Source of the DNA: Mimachlamys varia
Taxonomy: Eukaryota; Mollusca; Bivalvia; Pectinida; Pectinidae
Direction of reading: 5' to 3'
DNA length: 64,000 bases
Assembly: GCA_947623455.1 (NCBI GenBank)
Contig: OX392535.1
Location: 37,658,688 to 37,722,687, forward strand
Within the stretch, counting starts at the first letter, position 1. The number at the start of each line of letters is the position of its first letter. Shown piece by piece: positions 1 to 9,536 of this stretch. The notes under the pieces were generated by a model that was not told where the DNA came from, did not search any database, and saw only the letters and a program-made list of their open reading frames with translations. A program made the translations under genes and the position numbers.

Positions 1-1186
1 TGAGAATCGATAATTTCAACCATGTTAGTATGTTTGGTGGTTTTTCTGATATTTTGTGCTACTGTATATGCCTAAAAACGCGTGCACGTTTGCAGAAAAC
101 TGCGAAAAATAATAAAAACAAAACATATCATTTTTTGTTTCTTTGATATACACAAAATGATAGACGAGCCTTCGATTTATGAATAAATCTCCTTTCAATT
201 GAAAACCGTAAAATAAGAGAAAGTATTCGTCACAAGAACGGCAACTTACACACATTCTGAACATCGATCACATCTGGAACAAATTTTCAAAATTTCCACA
301 ATGGCACGCCACATAGCCAAAACAAAGTCTAACCGTCTGCGGTATGACGAGTTATGACATTATGTCAGATCTCTTTAATCAAACATCTTCCCGTTGCATG
401 TAGCGAAATATACTCCACTGCCCTCCATTTTGAAGTATTTACTTTTTTAGATATCCATACGCCTGACTTAGAGGCATGGTGAAACATCGAATTTTAAGGA
501 TAACTTGTTAAAATGTTGTCTATTTCTGTAAAGATAAAGACAGAAATAGACAACTTCACTATAGTAAATATATGTAGCTAATAATCTATATTGTGTATAT
601 CTCTTTTTTAACCCTCAGCTATGCCTTCTCTCTCCCAAGTAAGATTCACCAAAGTAGAAGGAATTGAAATGCTAAAGGGCGATTTATTTTGCAAGCTTTC
701 TTTTGACAAGGAAATAGCGTTTATCACGGTAGTATCTCTCCCAACTGCTCTCAAAACAAGAATAAGACGCTTACTGTTCCGGAACCAATGGTCTTATTCT
801 CTTGTACTTTTACAAGAGTCTCCATGTAAATATTTCCTTTGTTCTTATTTTGCACCTGGTTTGATCGATTTTGAGTTCGGAGTATGACTTTGTTGACGCT
901 TCGGTATTCTCTTATTTATTTTGGCCACAAATGGCGAATCGCTAAAGGAAGTCGTCAAAACATATCGAGACATTTCAACAAATAACAGTACTTTACTGCT
1001 AGCAGGCAGGAAACGGGTTGCATTTTGTCTCTGTTTTCATCACACACTCAGCTATCTGATTTCAGCGGTTTACAGTTGGGGTGTCGATCATTTAATACTT
1101 TTCTTGACGAGTTCGAACGCTTGCAAAATAAGTTGATAATTTCAGTGCGAGTTCAAAATTAGCATGTGTATCTCCTCTTGTTCCAG
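1..1186. other. Sequence 5' of the first visible SLC22 exon
   Basis: This is probably intron of the SLC22 gene, because the first visible exon starts in mid-protein (TM4-6 region). It holds a partial dispersed repeat at about 760-915. Short open frames on both strands show no family motifs and are not annotated. Confidence 0.5.
760..915 (+). repeat. Dispersed ~235-bp repeat, partial copy 1
   Basis: Shares the order of blocks with copies at 1785-1908, 4640-5120 and 7930-8185: a TTCCGGAACC-like block, TCTTATTCTCTTGTACTTTT, CTCCATGTAAAT, TTTGATCGATTTTGAGTTCG and GACGCTTCGGTATTCTC. It carries no coding motif and is a short non-autonomous dispersed repeat of unknown class. Confidence 0.6.
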
Positions 1187-4100
1187 GGAACGGGTTTAAC
1201 CGTTGCGGTTGCTGCCTTGGAGTCGTTGCCAGTGAATTCCAGGTACCTGTGGGAAATCGCTGACTTAATGTGCTGGACAACAGGCTGCATACTTGTCGCA
1301 CCGGTAGCTTACATCTTTAGAGACGTGTCATGGCGTTATATGCAAATTGCATTTGCTGTTGGATCCGCCTACAGTCTGACTGAATATTGGTATGTTATGG
1401 GTATCGGGAAAAATCATGTTAAACGTTGAAATACATGTATAAAGAGGATTTCTAACAGTGTCTTCGGTAATACCAAATACGTTTCATGAGGGAGCTCATA
1501 TTTTGATATTTTTCACGAGTGCACACCACTAGTGAAAAATGTCGAAGTGTTTTTGCCACACGAGTGAAATAGTTTTGGTGTTACATGTACCGAAAACACT
1601 GTGAGAAATTTTGTTTATTATATCTTTTAGCAAAATAATCAGTATTTGGCTTCATTGATCTTCATTTTACCCAACTTTGACATAATAAGAGTTTTTGAAT
1701 AAATTACAGCCAGAACAAGAAATCGGTCTTGAGCGCAAAATCCATTTTTAAGCATGAGAACGGTTTCATGAATACAGGCCCTACTCTTATCATCTTGTAC
1801 TTTTACGAGGGTGTCCATGTAAATCTTTCCTTTGTTCATATTTCGCCTCTAGTTTAATCGATTTTGAGTTCGGATTTTGGTTTTGTTGACACTTTGGTAT
1901 TCTCTTGGGTTTTTTTCAAACGTTATTTCTGCTGTACAGGTTCCTTGAAGAATCGCTCCGATGGCTACTTGCAAATGGCAAGAAAGAAAGGGCAGAGAAA
2001 ATCATCCGCATGGCGGCTCGCATGAACGGAAAAGACTATGATTCCGTCATCAAAGCGCTTCTAGAAAGGCCAAGGAAATGGAAGCTTTTTTAGTTAAACC
2101 TACCATCAATCCATCGGAAGAAAATTCTTTACCGGCAGAGGCGGTCATGAAGAACGATTCCAATGATGACCAACACGTTAAAGATGATAGCAAGCCGGAA
2201 AAATACAATGCATTGACTATATTCAAGCACAAACGGATTCTTCAAAATTCCTTGATAATTTGGTATACGTGGTGAGTGTATTTCAGAGGGGTGTTTGTAG
2301 CTAAAACACAGCTTCAATTAAATACGAAAAACTAAGAGATTAAACACATAATACAGTTTTAATATGCAAAAATCCACACATATTTTACTGCATTTGCTGT
2401 TTCTTTCTTTATGTAAACAAAAACAACAACAAAAAACAAATGCGTGTGACAGTTTTGGCTTTTTCAAATTTGTCACAGCTTGGTTTTTTATTTTTGTTGG
2501 CAGTGGTTCTTGTAAGTCTTGAAACAAATACTCGTGTGTGGACATTTTCGCTTTTATCCACTCATCGCCAAAATAATTTCCACATTTAGAGTAATTGGGA
2601 TTTCCTTCAACATTTGTACAGAATTTTTTCTTCAACTCGTATGCTTTTTGTGGTGTAACCTATATCAGAATTTCTGTTTTCAGGACAACCAACAGTCTTG
2701 TGTATTATGCCTTGTACCTGGGTTCCACGTCACTGTCTGGTAACCGGTATATCAACTACTTTCTTATGGCCCTTGTGGAGTACCCGGCAGCTGCCGCACA
2801 ATGGTACTCCATCAGAAGGTAAAATTAACAGAGAAAGTGGGTAATTCGGACTCCATTTTCCGGAAACTACATAAATTTGAAATTATATTTTAGATGTCCT
2901 TTTTCAAATAAAGTTAATTTTCCGTACAGTATAATTAATATTTTTTATCGGTTTTATGTATATTTTACCTGTATTCTTTTTTTCAAAGTAGAACATTGTC
3001 GTGGTCAGTGATACCAGGATTAGCATCGGAACATGAAACTCTAGCTTGTTTTTGTAATAACCTGCGGGTTGCATTTAAATATGTTTGCTTTTATATTTAT
3101 TTGGATAAACGTATGTATGTATTCATAATTGAAGTATAAGGGGGAAATGTAAGGACCATACAATGTGTATTATTAAAATATAAATGTAAAAACAAGTTCA
3201 CTCACGATTTGATTGCATCGCAAACAGTAGTGCATTTTACATCCATACGTCTTGCACATTATATATATTTGGAGGTACGGTGCTCTAGTGGTAGGACGCC
3301 GTGCTCGTGATCGAAGGATTGCGAGTTCGAGTCCCGGTTACGGCACTTGTGTTGTATCCTTAAGCAAGATACTTACCTCTTCTTGTTACAGTCTACACAG
3401 CTGTAAATGAGTACGTGGTTGGGCAGTGCTGGAAATTGTAGAATGCTAGCTGTGAGCGCCGAGATGGCAGCACCGGTTGTATGCTCCCCAGGGAGTTGAG
3501 AACGATATTGGCTGGTTGCTAAGGCCCTATAACCACGGATAATAATTTGTGAACCGCTTTGAGGCGACTTTCAAGTTGTGATAAAGCGGTATATAAGAAC
3601 CTTGAATTATTAGTATTATTATTTTTATATACATAGACTAATATCATTCATGTAATTGTGCATCTGGGGAAATATATCTGCCTTAAATCGTAATGATATG
3701 AGGATTAGAATGTTGTATGTTTCAGATACGGGAGGAGGAAGAGCTGCATGATATTCCATGCAATAGCCGGTGTATCTCTAGTTATATCAACGGTGTGTAC
3801 TACGTACAAAGGTATTGCACATAATACTTTTAAATTATTTACTCTATGTTGCATAAGTCGCTTTGGTGGTCTGTATTTTTTGTGGCCGAGTTGTTAAAGG
3901 CATTCTATCACTAGCCAACCACCTCTAGGTTGCGAGTTCGAATCCAACGTGGGGCAGTTCCCAGGTACTGACCGTAGGTCGGTGGTTTTCTCCATGTATT
4001 CCGGCTTTCCTCAACCTTCAATGCATGTCCTTCAATGACCCTTGCTGTTAATAGGATGTAAAACAAAATAAACCAAACCAACCTAAATTTTGAAGATTTT

Positions 4101-6689
4101 CCAATATTTTTTTTCACGACATGAGCTTTTTGTGAATTTAGATCTAGTGTGCCAATATGGACTAATAATTTGTTTCGCAGGTTGTTATTTTACAGGAATA
4201 TAGGAAAATCGCTATTATCTTTTAAAGTCAAAGTTTGTTTATTGTATTTCAGATGTCGTTCCTGCTCTAGCAACCGTTTCCCTAATTTTTAACTTCCTTG
4301 GGAAATTTGGAATCACAGCTTCATTTAGTACCGTATTTCTCTATACACCGGAGCTGTACCCTACTAACCTAAGGTAAGAAACAGTCCAGATTTATTTTGA
4401 ATTATTTTCCTTCTAAATAATTCTTAATTATTCAGACGTTTGGAGTAAAAGTCATTGATAATAGTTCCTTTATCGCTGACTTGTCTTGGATTAATATTTG
4501 ACATATAATTATGAAAGTAAATAATGAGTTTATATAACGAAACAACATTATGTCCACCCAGGTTCAAAGCAACGCTACAAGAAAGATATTTTGCTTATAC
4601 ATGCAAGACAGTATGCTAAGTTGTCAAAATAAATCGATATGATTTTGTTAACGAGAATACCGAAGCGTCAACAAAATCATTATCCGAACTCAAAAAGCAT
4701 TAAACTAGAGGCAAAATAGGAACAAAGAAAAGATTTACATGGAGACTCTAGTAAAAGCACAAGAGAATAAGACCAGGTGTTCCGGAAGAGAAAGCGTCTT
4801 CTGCTTCATCGACGATATCCGCCATGTAAATCTTTCTCACATCCAAGTAAACATCAAGTTCTCAAAATGAGAACAGATTATTGTTTTTGTTAACGAGAAT
4901 ACCGAAGCGTCAACAAAATCATTTTCCGAACTCAAAAGCGATTAAACTAAAGGCAAAATAGGAACAAAGAAAAGATTTACGTGGAGACTCTAGTAAAAGC
5001 ACAAGAGAATAAGACCAGGTGTTCCGGAAGAGAAAGCGTCTTCTGCTTCATCGACGATACCCGCCATGTAAATCTTTCTCACATCCAAGTAAACATCAAT
5101 TTCTAAAATGAGAGCCGATTATTGTTGTCAAAATAATTCTTGAAACGAAAAAAGAAAAAAAAACATGTCTTAATCAACATTGAATGCATCGGTAAATGAC
5201 GTAACAAGAAAATTTAATGGCATTGTGTTTGCATAACTGTTTTCTTTATTTATGCAGTGTAAGTATCAAATTATTATCTACATGTTGTGAAGCGCTTTAG
5301 AGTAATTTTACAAATTATATAGAGCGCTATATAAATGTTGTATATTATTATTATTATTACTGTATCAATCGGTCATTTTTATACCCCCGCCATGAAATGG
5401 AGGGAGGGGAATATAGTGTTACCCATGTCTGTCCTGTCCTGCCGCGCCCCGTCCCGTCCCGCCCCGTCCGTCCCGTCCGTCCCGTCCCGTTGTAATGTAA
5501 CCAGCTAGAGGCGGGGGACACTTATGTCTCACAGACATTTCTAGTTAGTGATATTAACAATATACATGTTTATGATTTTAAGGAGTGCCGGACTAGGACT
5601 AGCATCGACATGTTCTCGTGTTGGAGGAATGCTCGCCCCGTTTGCGGGGTCTGTGGTAAGGGAAAAACAATCTGACCGGACGTGACGTAATAACCGACTA
5701 CAATTGTCAAATATGTTTATCATAAATCAGGTCTGATATATTATTAGAACCTTGTTAATTTGGAATTATTTTTGTGTTAACATTTATTAAATATTTTTGC
5801 TTCCGAAAAGAAAAGTCCAAAACAAATAACGAACAAATCAGTATTTTTTTCGTTTTCTCGTCATTTTTCATTTGAGTATGACGTCACACATTGAATAAAA
5901 ACATCAATCACTTCATAAGGGAACAAAGTTAATTTTAAGTATACAGCCAACTTAAGCTGTTTGAGTTTTTTTTCAGTTCTTGAAAACAAATGCAAACATA
6001 CTGTACATTCTTTCAGGAAAATGATATACATTTCTGTATTAAAGGCCCAATATACGTAACTTTCTCCAAAGCGAAAATCAAGCCTAATAACTTTTTTTAT
6101 ATAAACAGGTTTAGTTAAGATTAACTGATATCAGCAATATTCAAGATGAATTCTTTCGCGGTTACCGGTACAGCAGCAGTTGAAACTCGATATTTGTAAA
6201 CACGCGTCCATTTTGAACTGTCTTCTAACTTCGGCTTGTTGTTGAAGTGGGCCCCACCTGAATTATTTTAGATTCTTTTGAATTTTCTGTCAATAATTTC
6301 TTGTAAGGTATGGCCAAGGTTTACTTCGTTTTAGGCTCATTTTTGCATGGTTATCAACTGGATTTTTGTTTCAGAATTTTTCAGAATCACGAAACATTTC
6401 CTGAAATTACGTATATTGGGCTTTTTACTTGAGAATATTATTTACACTGTCAAATTACAGTATATTGTCGTCATACTAATGTTGATATATTTTCTATACA
6501 TTATAGGGCAATGTGATCATTTGGTTACCGGGAGCAATATTTTCCGTCATGTGTCTCATCACCGTCTATCTGACGTCATTGCTGCCGGAAACATCGGGCC
6601 ATGAACTCCCCACGACGATCGCCGAGCTGAAACTGTGGTACAAAGCAAACACAGGCAACAGGAAAAAGACGAAGAAAGTAGAAGCTTAA
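1187..6689 (+). CDS. SLC22-family organic cation/anion transporter, 3' part (7 exons)
   Basis: A plasma-membrane solute carrier of the major facilitator superfamily, moving organic cations, anions or carnitine-like solutes; the substrate cannot be told. Exons: 1187-1389, 1940-2271, 2684-2818, 3726-3811, 4253-4373, 5583-5655 and 6507-6689 (TAA at 6687). All have GT/AG borders, and phases agree across every junction except one. Family marks seen: the loop [20 protein letters not shown] in exon 2 (equivalent of the PESPRWL loop), the TM7 start IIWYTW joined to [16 protein letters not shown] in TM8, RRYGRRKS after TM8, [13 protein letters not shown] after TM10, and [17 protein letters not shown] at the C-terminus. 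Exon 2 reads in one frame to a stop at 2091, while the downstream part ([12 protein letters not shown] onward) is in another frame. The exon is 332 bases where 333 would keep phase, so one base is missing near 2057-2078. The first six or so helices are encoded 5' of the window. Family assignment is firm; subfamily is not. Confidence 0.92.
1785..1908 (+). repeat. Dispersed ~235-bp repeat, partial copy 2
   Basis: A 3' part of the same repeat as 760-915, with CATCTTGTACTTTTACGAGG, GTCCATGTAAATC, TTAATCGATTTTGAGTTCGG and CACTTTGGTATTCTCTT. It ends about 30 bp before the acceptor of the second visible SLC22 exon. Confidence 0.6.
3268..3618 (+). mobile_element. tRNA-derived SINE with AAGCGGTATATAA tail
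   Basis: The 5' head looks like a tRNA: an A-box-like GTGCTCTAGTGGTAGGAC and a B box in GCGAGTTCGAGTCCCGG about 40 bp on. The body has a conserved TTGGCTGGTTGCTAAGGCCC block, and the 3' end is AAGCGGTATATAAGAACC followed by an ATT-rich run. A 5'-truncated relative lies at 25855-26010. It sits in an SLC22 intron. Confidence 0.75.
3885..4085 (+). mobile_element. tRNA-Leu/Ser-like SINE
   Basis: The head is GTGGCCGAGTTGTTAAAGGC, an A box of the long-variable-arm tRNA type, and GGTTGCGAGTTCGAATCC is the B box. The body has CTGACCGTAGGTCGGTGG, TTTTCTCCATGTATTCCGG and CTGTTAATAGGATGTAAAAC, then an A-rich end. A minus-strand copy at 52021-52590, interrupted by another element, confirms its extent. 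Confidence 0.78.
4640..5120 (-). repeat. Two tandem copies of the ~235-bp dispersed repeat
   Basis: Two nearly identical copies in minus orientation, about 4640-4878 and 4880-5120. Both carry GAGAATACCGAAGCGTCAAC, CCGAACTCAAAA, GACCAGGTGTTCCGGAAGAG, TCTTCTGCTTCATCGACGAT and CACATCCAAGTAAACATCAA. Comparison with the plus copy at 7930-8185 gives the full unit. No open frame spans it. Confidence 0.7.
5270..5362 (+). repeat. SINE-type 3' tail fragment
   Basis: Contains GTGAAGCGCTTTAGAG, then AGCGCTATATAAATGTTG and an ATT run. The same tail design (AAGCGCTT ... GCGCCATATCAAATGTTG) recurs at 21128-21205 and, more distantly, at the end of the SINE at 3268-3618. The head is missing or diverged. Confidence 0.5.
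5380..5552 (+). repeat. C/G-rich dispersed repeat, copy 1
   Basis: Starts with TATACCCCCGCCATGAAATG, followed by ATATAGTGTTACCCATGTC, a run of CCGTCC pentamers and hexamers, TAATGTAACCA, and an end containing TATGTCTCACAGACAT and TCTAGTT. The copy at 8393-8588 has the same order of blocks, so this is a dispersed element and not just low complexity. Confidence 0.6.
6041..6424 (+). mobile_element. 384-bp MITE with AAAGGCCCAATATACGTAA ends (copy 1)
   Basis: The left end is AAAGGCCCAATATACGTAAC; the right end, GTTACGTATATTGGGC-like (here ATTACGTATATTGGGCTTT), is its inverted copy. Interior blocks TTCGCGGTTACCGGTACAGC, AAACACGCGTCCATTT and AAGTGGGCCCCACCTGAATT recur at 38064-38449 and, inverted, at 54627-55001. 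There is no coding capacity, as expected of a non-autonomous DNA transposon. It lies in the last SLC22 intron. Confidence 0.75.
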
Positions 6690-7120
6690 TAAGTGTTTTT
6701 TGGAAAGACGGATTTTGAAAACAGCATTAAACCAGATTTATGTGATGCATATCCTTTTATGTTGTTGTTGTTCTTTTCAACATAGCATATAGTTTTTGTC
6801 TTAAGGAATATTCAGTTTTCACGTGTTACAATGTACTTATCTTTATTATCGGAAGAAATTTAAAAAGGTGAAAATCAGAAGTCAAGTCTCCTATATAAGA
6901 TTCAAGAAATTTATATAATTAAATTTGCATTTTCATTTCTTAAACAAGCTTTCCAAAAAAAAAACGGTGAATGCAAAATCGTTAAAGCCTTTTGCACAAC
7001 AGCATATTCAACGTAGAGTTGCCGCGTTGACCAAGCCATTAAGACACCACTTCACCAATTACCACTACAGCCAGAATTAACACATTATACAGGAGACTAT
7101 TAAAGCTACACATTACTCAC
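6690..7120. other. Downstream of the SLC22 stop codon
   Basis: AT-rich sequence directly after the stop, likely 3' UTR and flank. I see no clear, well-placed AATAAA signal to fix the transcript end, and no other gene. Confidence 0.4.
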
Positions 7121-7319
7121 CCTCGATATCCAGGGGTTACGCTCACCTACGCTCTCTACACCCCTGTAATCATCCTCGATATCCAGTGGTTACGTTCACC
7201 TACGCTCTCTACACCCTTGTAATTATCCGCGATATCCAAGGGTTACGCTCACCTACGCTCTCTACACCCCTGTAATCATCCTCGATATCCAGGGGTTACG
7301 CTCACCTATGCTCCCTGAT
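7121..7319 (+). repeat. 53-bp tandem repeat (about 4 copies) made of a MITE end
   Basis: Copies start at 7121, 7174, 7227 and 7280, an exact 53-bp period. Each reads CCTCGATATCCAGGGG, TTACGCTCACCTACGCTCTC, TACACCCCTGTAAT with few changes. The same block is the terminal inverted repeat of the MITE at 52118-52431 and also occurs at 12006-12075 and 14090-14130. Sequence to about 7480 (AAAACTGAAGG ... AGCCTAGCGATTGGTC) looks like MITE interior. Confidence 0.75.
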
Positions 7320-7929
7320 ATAGGTTGTGGTAAAACTGAAGGTTCTGTGTTTGGTCTACCTTGCTGGCTAAACAAGAAAGAACATCAAAAGAATCTCGTG
7401 GTCACATAACGGTAAAAAACAGTTGTGGCTCTTTTGTAATCTTCAAAAGACATGCATCAGCCTAGCGATTGGTCTTTTTTACCCGAGCGTGCGTTCAGTT
7501 TTGCCATGATATATTCCAGAGAGAGCTTTCTTTTCTACGAAAGGTGGACGATGATACAAATATATGGTTGTGAGCCATCTCGGATCATACTTTGTGAAAA
7601 CAACTTAAGCTTAAATGGAATATACTGAGGAAGATATAGTACGAATGATTGAATTCCTGATCGTAGAATCCATGCTTCTCCAATATATGGTGTTTACATG
7701 TCGAATATCGCTTACCTAAAATGTTGAGATTTTCGTGATAGATATCTGCTGCTGTCAAACTTACGACAAAAGGATCCGAGAAATGCAGTTTGATGAGGAC
7801 TATGCAGTCTATGGGCGAGTTTTATGGTTGCCGTCTTGGTCTCATCCAGAAATAATTCGTATCCTTGTATAATAATATTAAGATGGGTGTTTTTGAATAA
7901 TCACGCTCATTAGTGCTCTTTCTTGTTGC

Positions 7930-8185
7930 GATAGAAATGATGACTCGGTTCTCACTTTCTGGACCTGATGTTTACTTGGATGTGACCAAGATTTACTTGG
8001 CGGGTGTCGTCGATGAAGCAGAAGACGTTTACTTTTCTGGAACAGCTGGCTTTATTCTCTTGTACTTTTGCGAGATCTCCATGTAAATATTTACTTTGTT
8101 CGTATTATGTCCCTAGTTTAATCGATTTTGAGTCCGAATTACATGGTTTTATGGACGCTTCGGTATTCTCTTTTTTTTCTTTTAC
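7930..8185 (+). repeat. Dispersed ~235-bp repeat, long plus-strand copy
   Basis: Carries all blocks of the family in order: CTGATGTTTACTTGGATGTG, GTCGTCGATGAAGCAGAAGA, TTATTCTCTTGTACTTTTGC, CTCCATGTAAAT, TAGTTTAATCGATTTTGAGT and GACGCTTCGGTATTCTC. It is the reverse orientation of the pair at 4640-5120. Confidence 0.7.
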
Positions 8186-8234
8186 AATAATTAATCTCCT
8201 GCCATTATTTATGTGTAGCGGGACGAGAAATAGT

Positions 8235-8340
8235 TGAAAAGATAGTGCCATCGCTGGGGCTCGAACCCGCGACCCTTGGCTCTCCTGTCCGATGCTCTAC
8301 TGACTGAGCTAAAGGGAAATTCCCTACAGCTCACGCTTGT
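8235..8340 (-). repeat. tRNA-like pseudogene / SINE head
   Basis: The minus strand has a good D arm (TAGCTCAGTCAGTAGAGC) and a B box (GGGTTCGAGCCCC). The acceptor ends do not pair, and the anticodon loop and T stem are poor, so this is not a working tRNA. Flanking blocks (AAATTCCC, CTTGTATAAGGCAA) recur at about 8690-8730 without the tRNA part, which suggests it belongs to a dispersed repeat. Confidence 0.6.
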
Positions 8341-8392
8341 ATAAGGCAACCTAGCCTAATCAATGAACATCTCTTACACTATTCTCACCTTT

Positions 8393-8588
8393 GTATGCCC
8401 CCGCCATGAAATGGGGGGGGGGGGCATATAGGGGGGGGGGATATATAGTGTTACCCATGTCCGTTCCGTCGCGTTCCGTCCCGTCCCATGGTAATGTAAC
8501 CATCTTCTTTAAATAACTACTGATCCGGTTGTCATCAAACTTCGCATGGGGTTGGGGGCATTTACGTCTCACACACATATCTAGTTTT
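8393..8588 (+). repeat. C/G-rich dispersed repeat, copy 2
   Basis: Same family as 5380-5552: GCCCCCGCCATGAAATGG, two long G runs, ATATAGTGTTACCCATGTCC, CCGTCC units, GGTAATGTAACCA and TACGTCTCACACACATATCT. The G runs at 8416-8445 could form a G-quadruplex on the plus strand. Confidence 0.6.
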
Positions 8589-8999
8589 GATCTCAGGTTA
8601 GAACTTTATTTCTCCACCAAGAATTCGCCGTATCTACTTTGAACGGGTTTACAAGGTCAACGGCACAAATTTGTAATAGGGCGAGGAATAGTGATAAAGA
8701 TAGTGCTTAATGGAAATTCCCAACAGCTTTCGCTTGTAAGGCAAGAAAACCAATGCATATCGTATACATATACAAGTTGAGAGGCCAATGATCAACACCA
8801 GCAAAATTCTTTATATAGGACAGATACAAGAATCATTGGACACGATTCCCTGTGAGACCGTTAGCAGTCCAGCTTCAATACCTATGTTCAGTAGTAGCAG
8901 AGATTTTATAGGAACTACTAGTAACCGCAACAACAACGAAAAAGTGAAAACACAAACAAATAATCGACAATAAAAAGAGGACGGGTTTTATATGCCGTT

Positions 9000-9075
9000 A
9001 CCACACATATTGATCGATGAGTCTTCCATAATTGATCGTCATCGAAATCCTTCTCCTTGTTCAGTCCAATGAACC
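9000..9075 (-). other. Possible 3' UTR exon of the secreted-protein gene
   Basis: On the minus strand a strong acceptor (TTTCTTGTTGCAG) ends at 9076, and the coding exon upstream ends in a stop codon directly followed by the donor-like GTACGT at 9536-9531. This fits a spliced 3' UTR. The far end is not defined. An in-frame open stretch (FIGLNKEKDFDDD...) exists, but joining it to the upstream frame would need a different donor. Confidence 0.35.
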
Positions 9076-9444
9076 TGCAACAAGAAATAAAATATAACAT
9101 TCCGGTTATATATTAACAATACATAATTGAGGGGAAAGACATCAACAGATGAAAACATATTTTCCAAGACTTCGAATGAAGGGTTATGATGAAACAAATT
9201 TACAGCATCAAAAAATACACGTGATATATATAATTTGCAATATATTATCTTGACAAATATGGCCTGTACACAGTGGTTTTGTGTATGTACCTAAATGATC
9301 AACTATGTACACGACGTGTATCTAAAGAGGGAGTGTGTATATATCTAGTCACAGGGACCTGAGAATTAGTTACAGTAAGTTTTGGACCTAAAATATGTTG
9401 TTTAGAGTGATTTTACACTTTTAGGTGGTTAAGATCAATTTTTG

Positions 9445-9515
9445 ATAAAACTGCCCCCCTCAATGGTCACAAAAGCTTTTATGACCATCGAGGGGGGGGG
9501 GCATTTTTATTAAAG
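9445..9515. repeat. Hairpin with C-tract/G-tract arms
   Basis: Left arm CCCCCCTCAATGGTCA, loop ACAAAAGCTTTT, right arm TGACCATCGAGGGGGGGG. The arms pair almost perfectly over about 16 bp. It lies just downstream of the last coding exon of the minus-strand gene. Confidence 0.7.
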
Positions 9516-9536
9516 TAGGTGAGTACATGTACGTAC

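Larger units (their letters stand above)
1390..6506 (+). other. Introns of the SLC22 gene: content
   Basis: The introns run 1390-1939, 2272-2683, 2819-3725, 3812-4252, 4374-5582 and 5656-6506. They hold dispersed repeats listed separately: a tRNA-headed SINE, a tRNA-Leu-like SINE, a tandem pair of a ~235-bp repeat, a C-rich repeat and a 384-bp MITE. I see no additional exon. The stretch 1430-1640 contains short inverted pieces but no recognisable element. Confidence 0.6.

Noticed and set aside
621..1136. Open frames of 71-88 codons as 5' SLC22 exons
   Set aside because: They overlap a dispersed repeat and show none of the expected TM1-TM4 or large-loop features; the phase does not lead into the exon at 1187.
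8246..8325. Functional tRNA on the minus strand
   Set aside because: D arm and B box are good, but the acceptor stem does not pair and the anticodon arm is poor; it is a SINE head or pseudogene.
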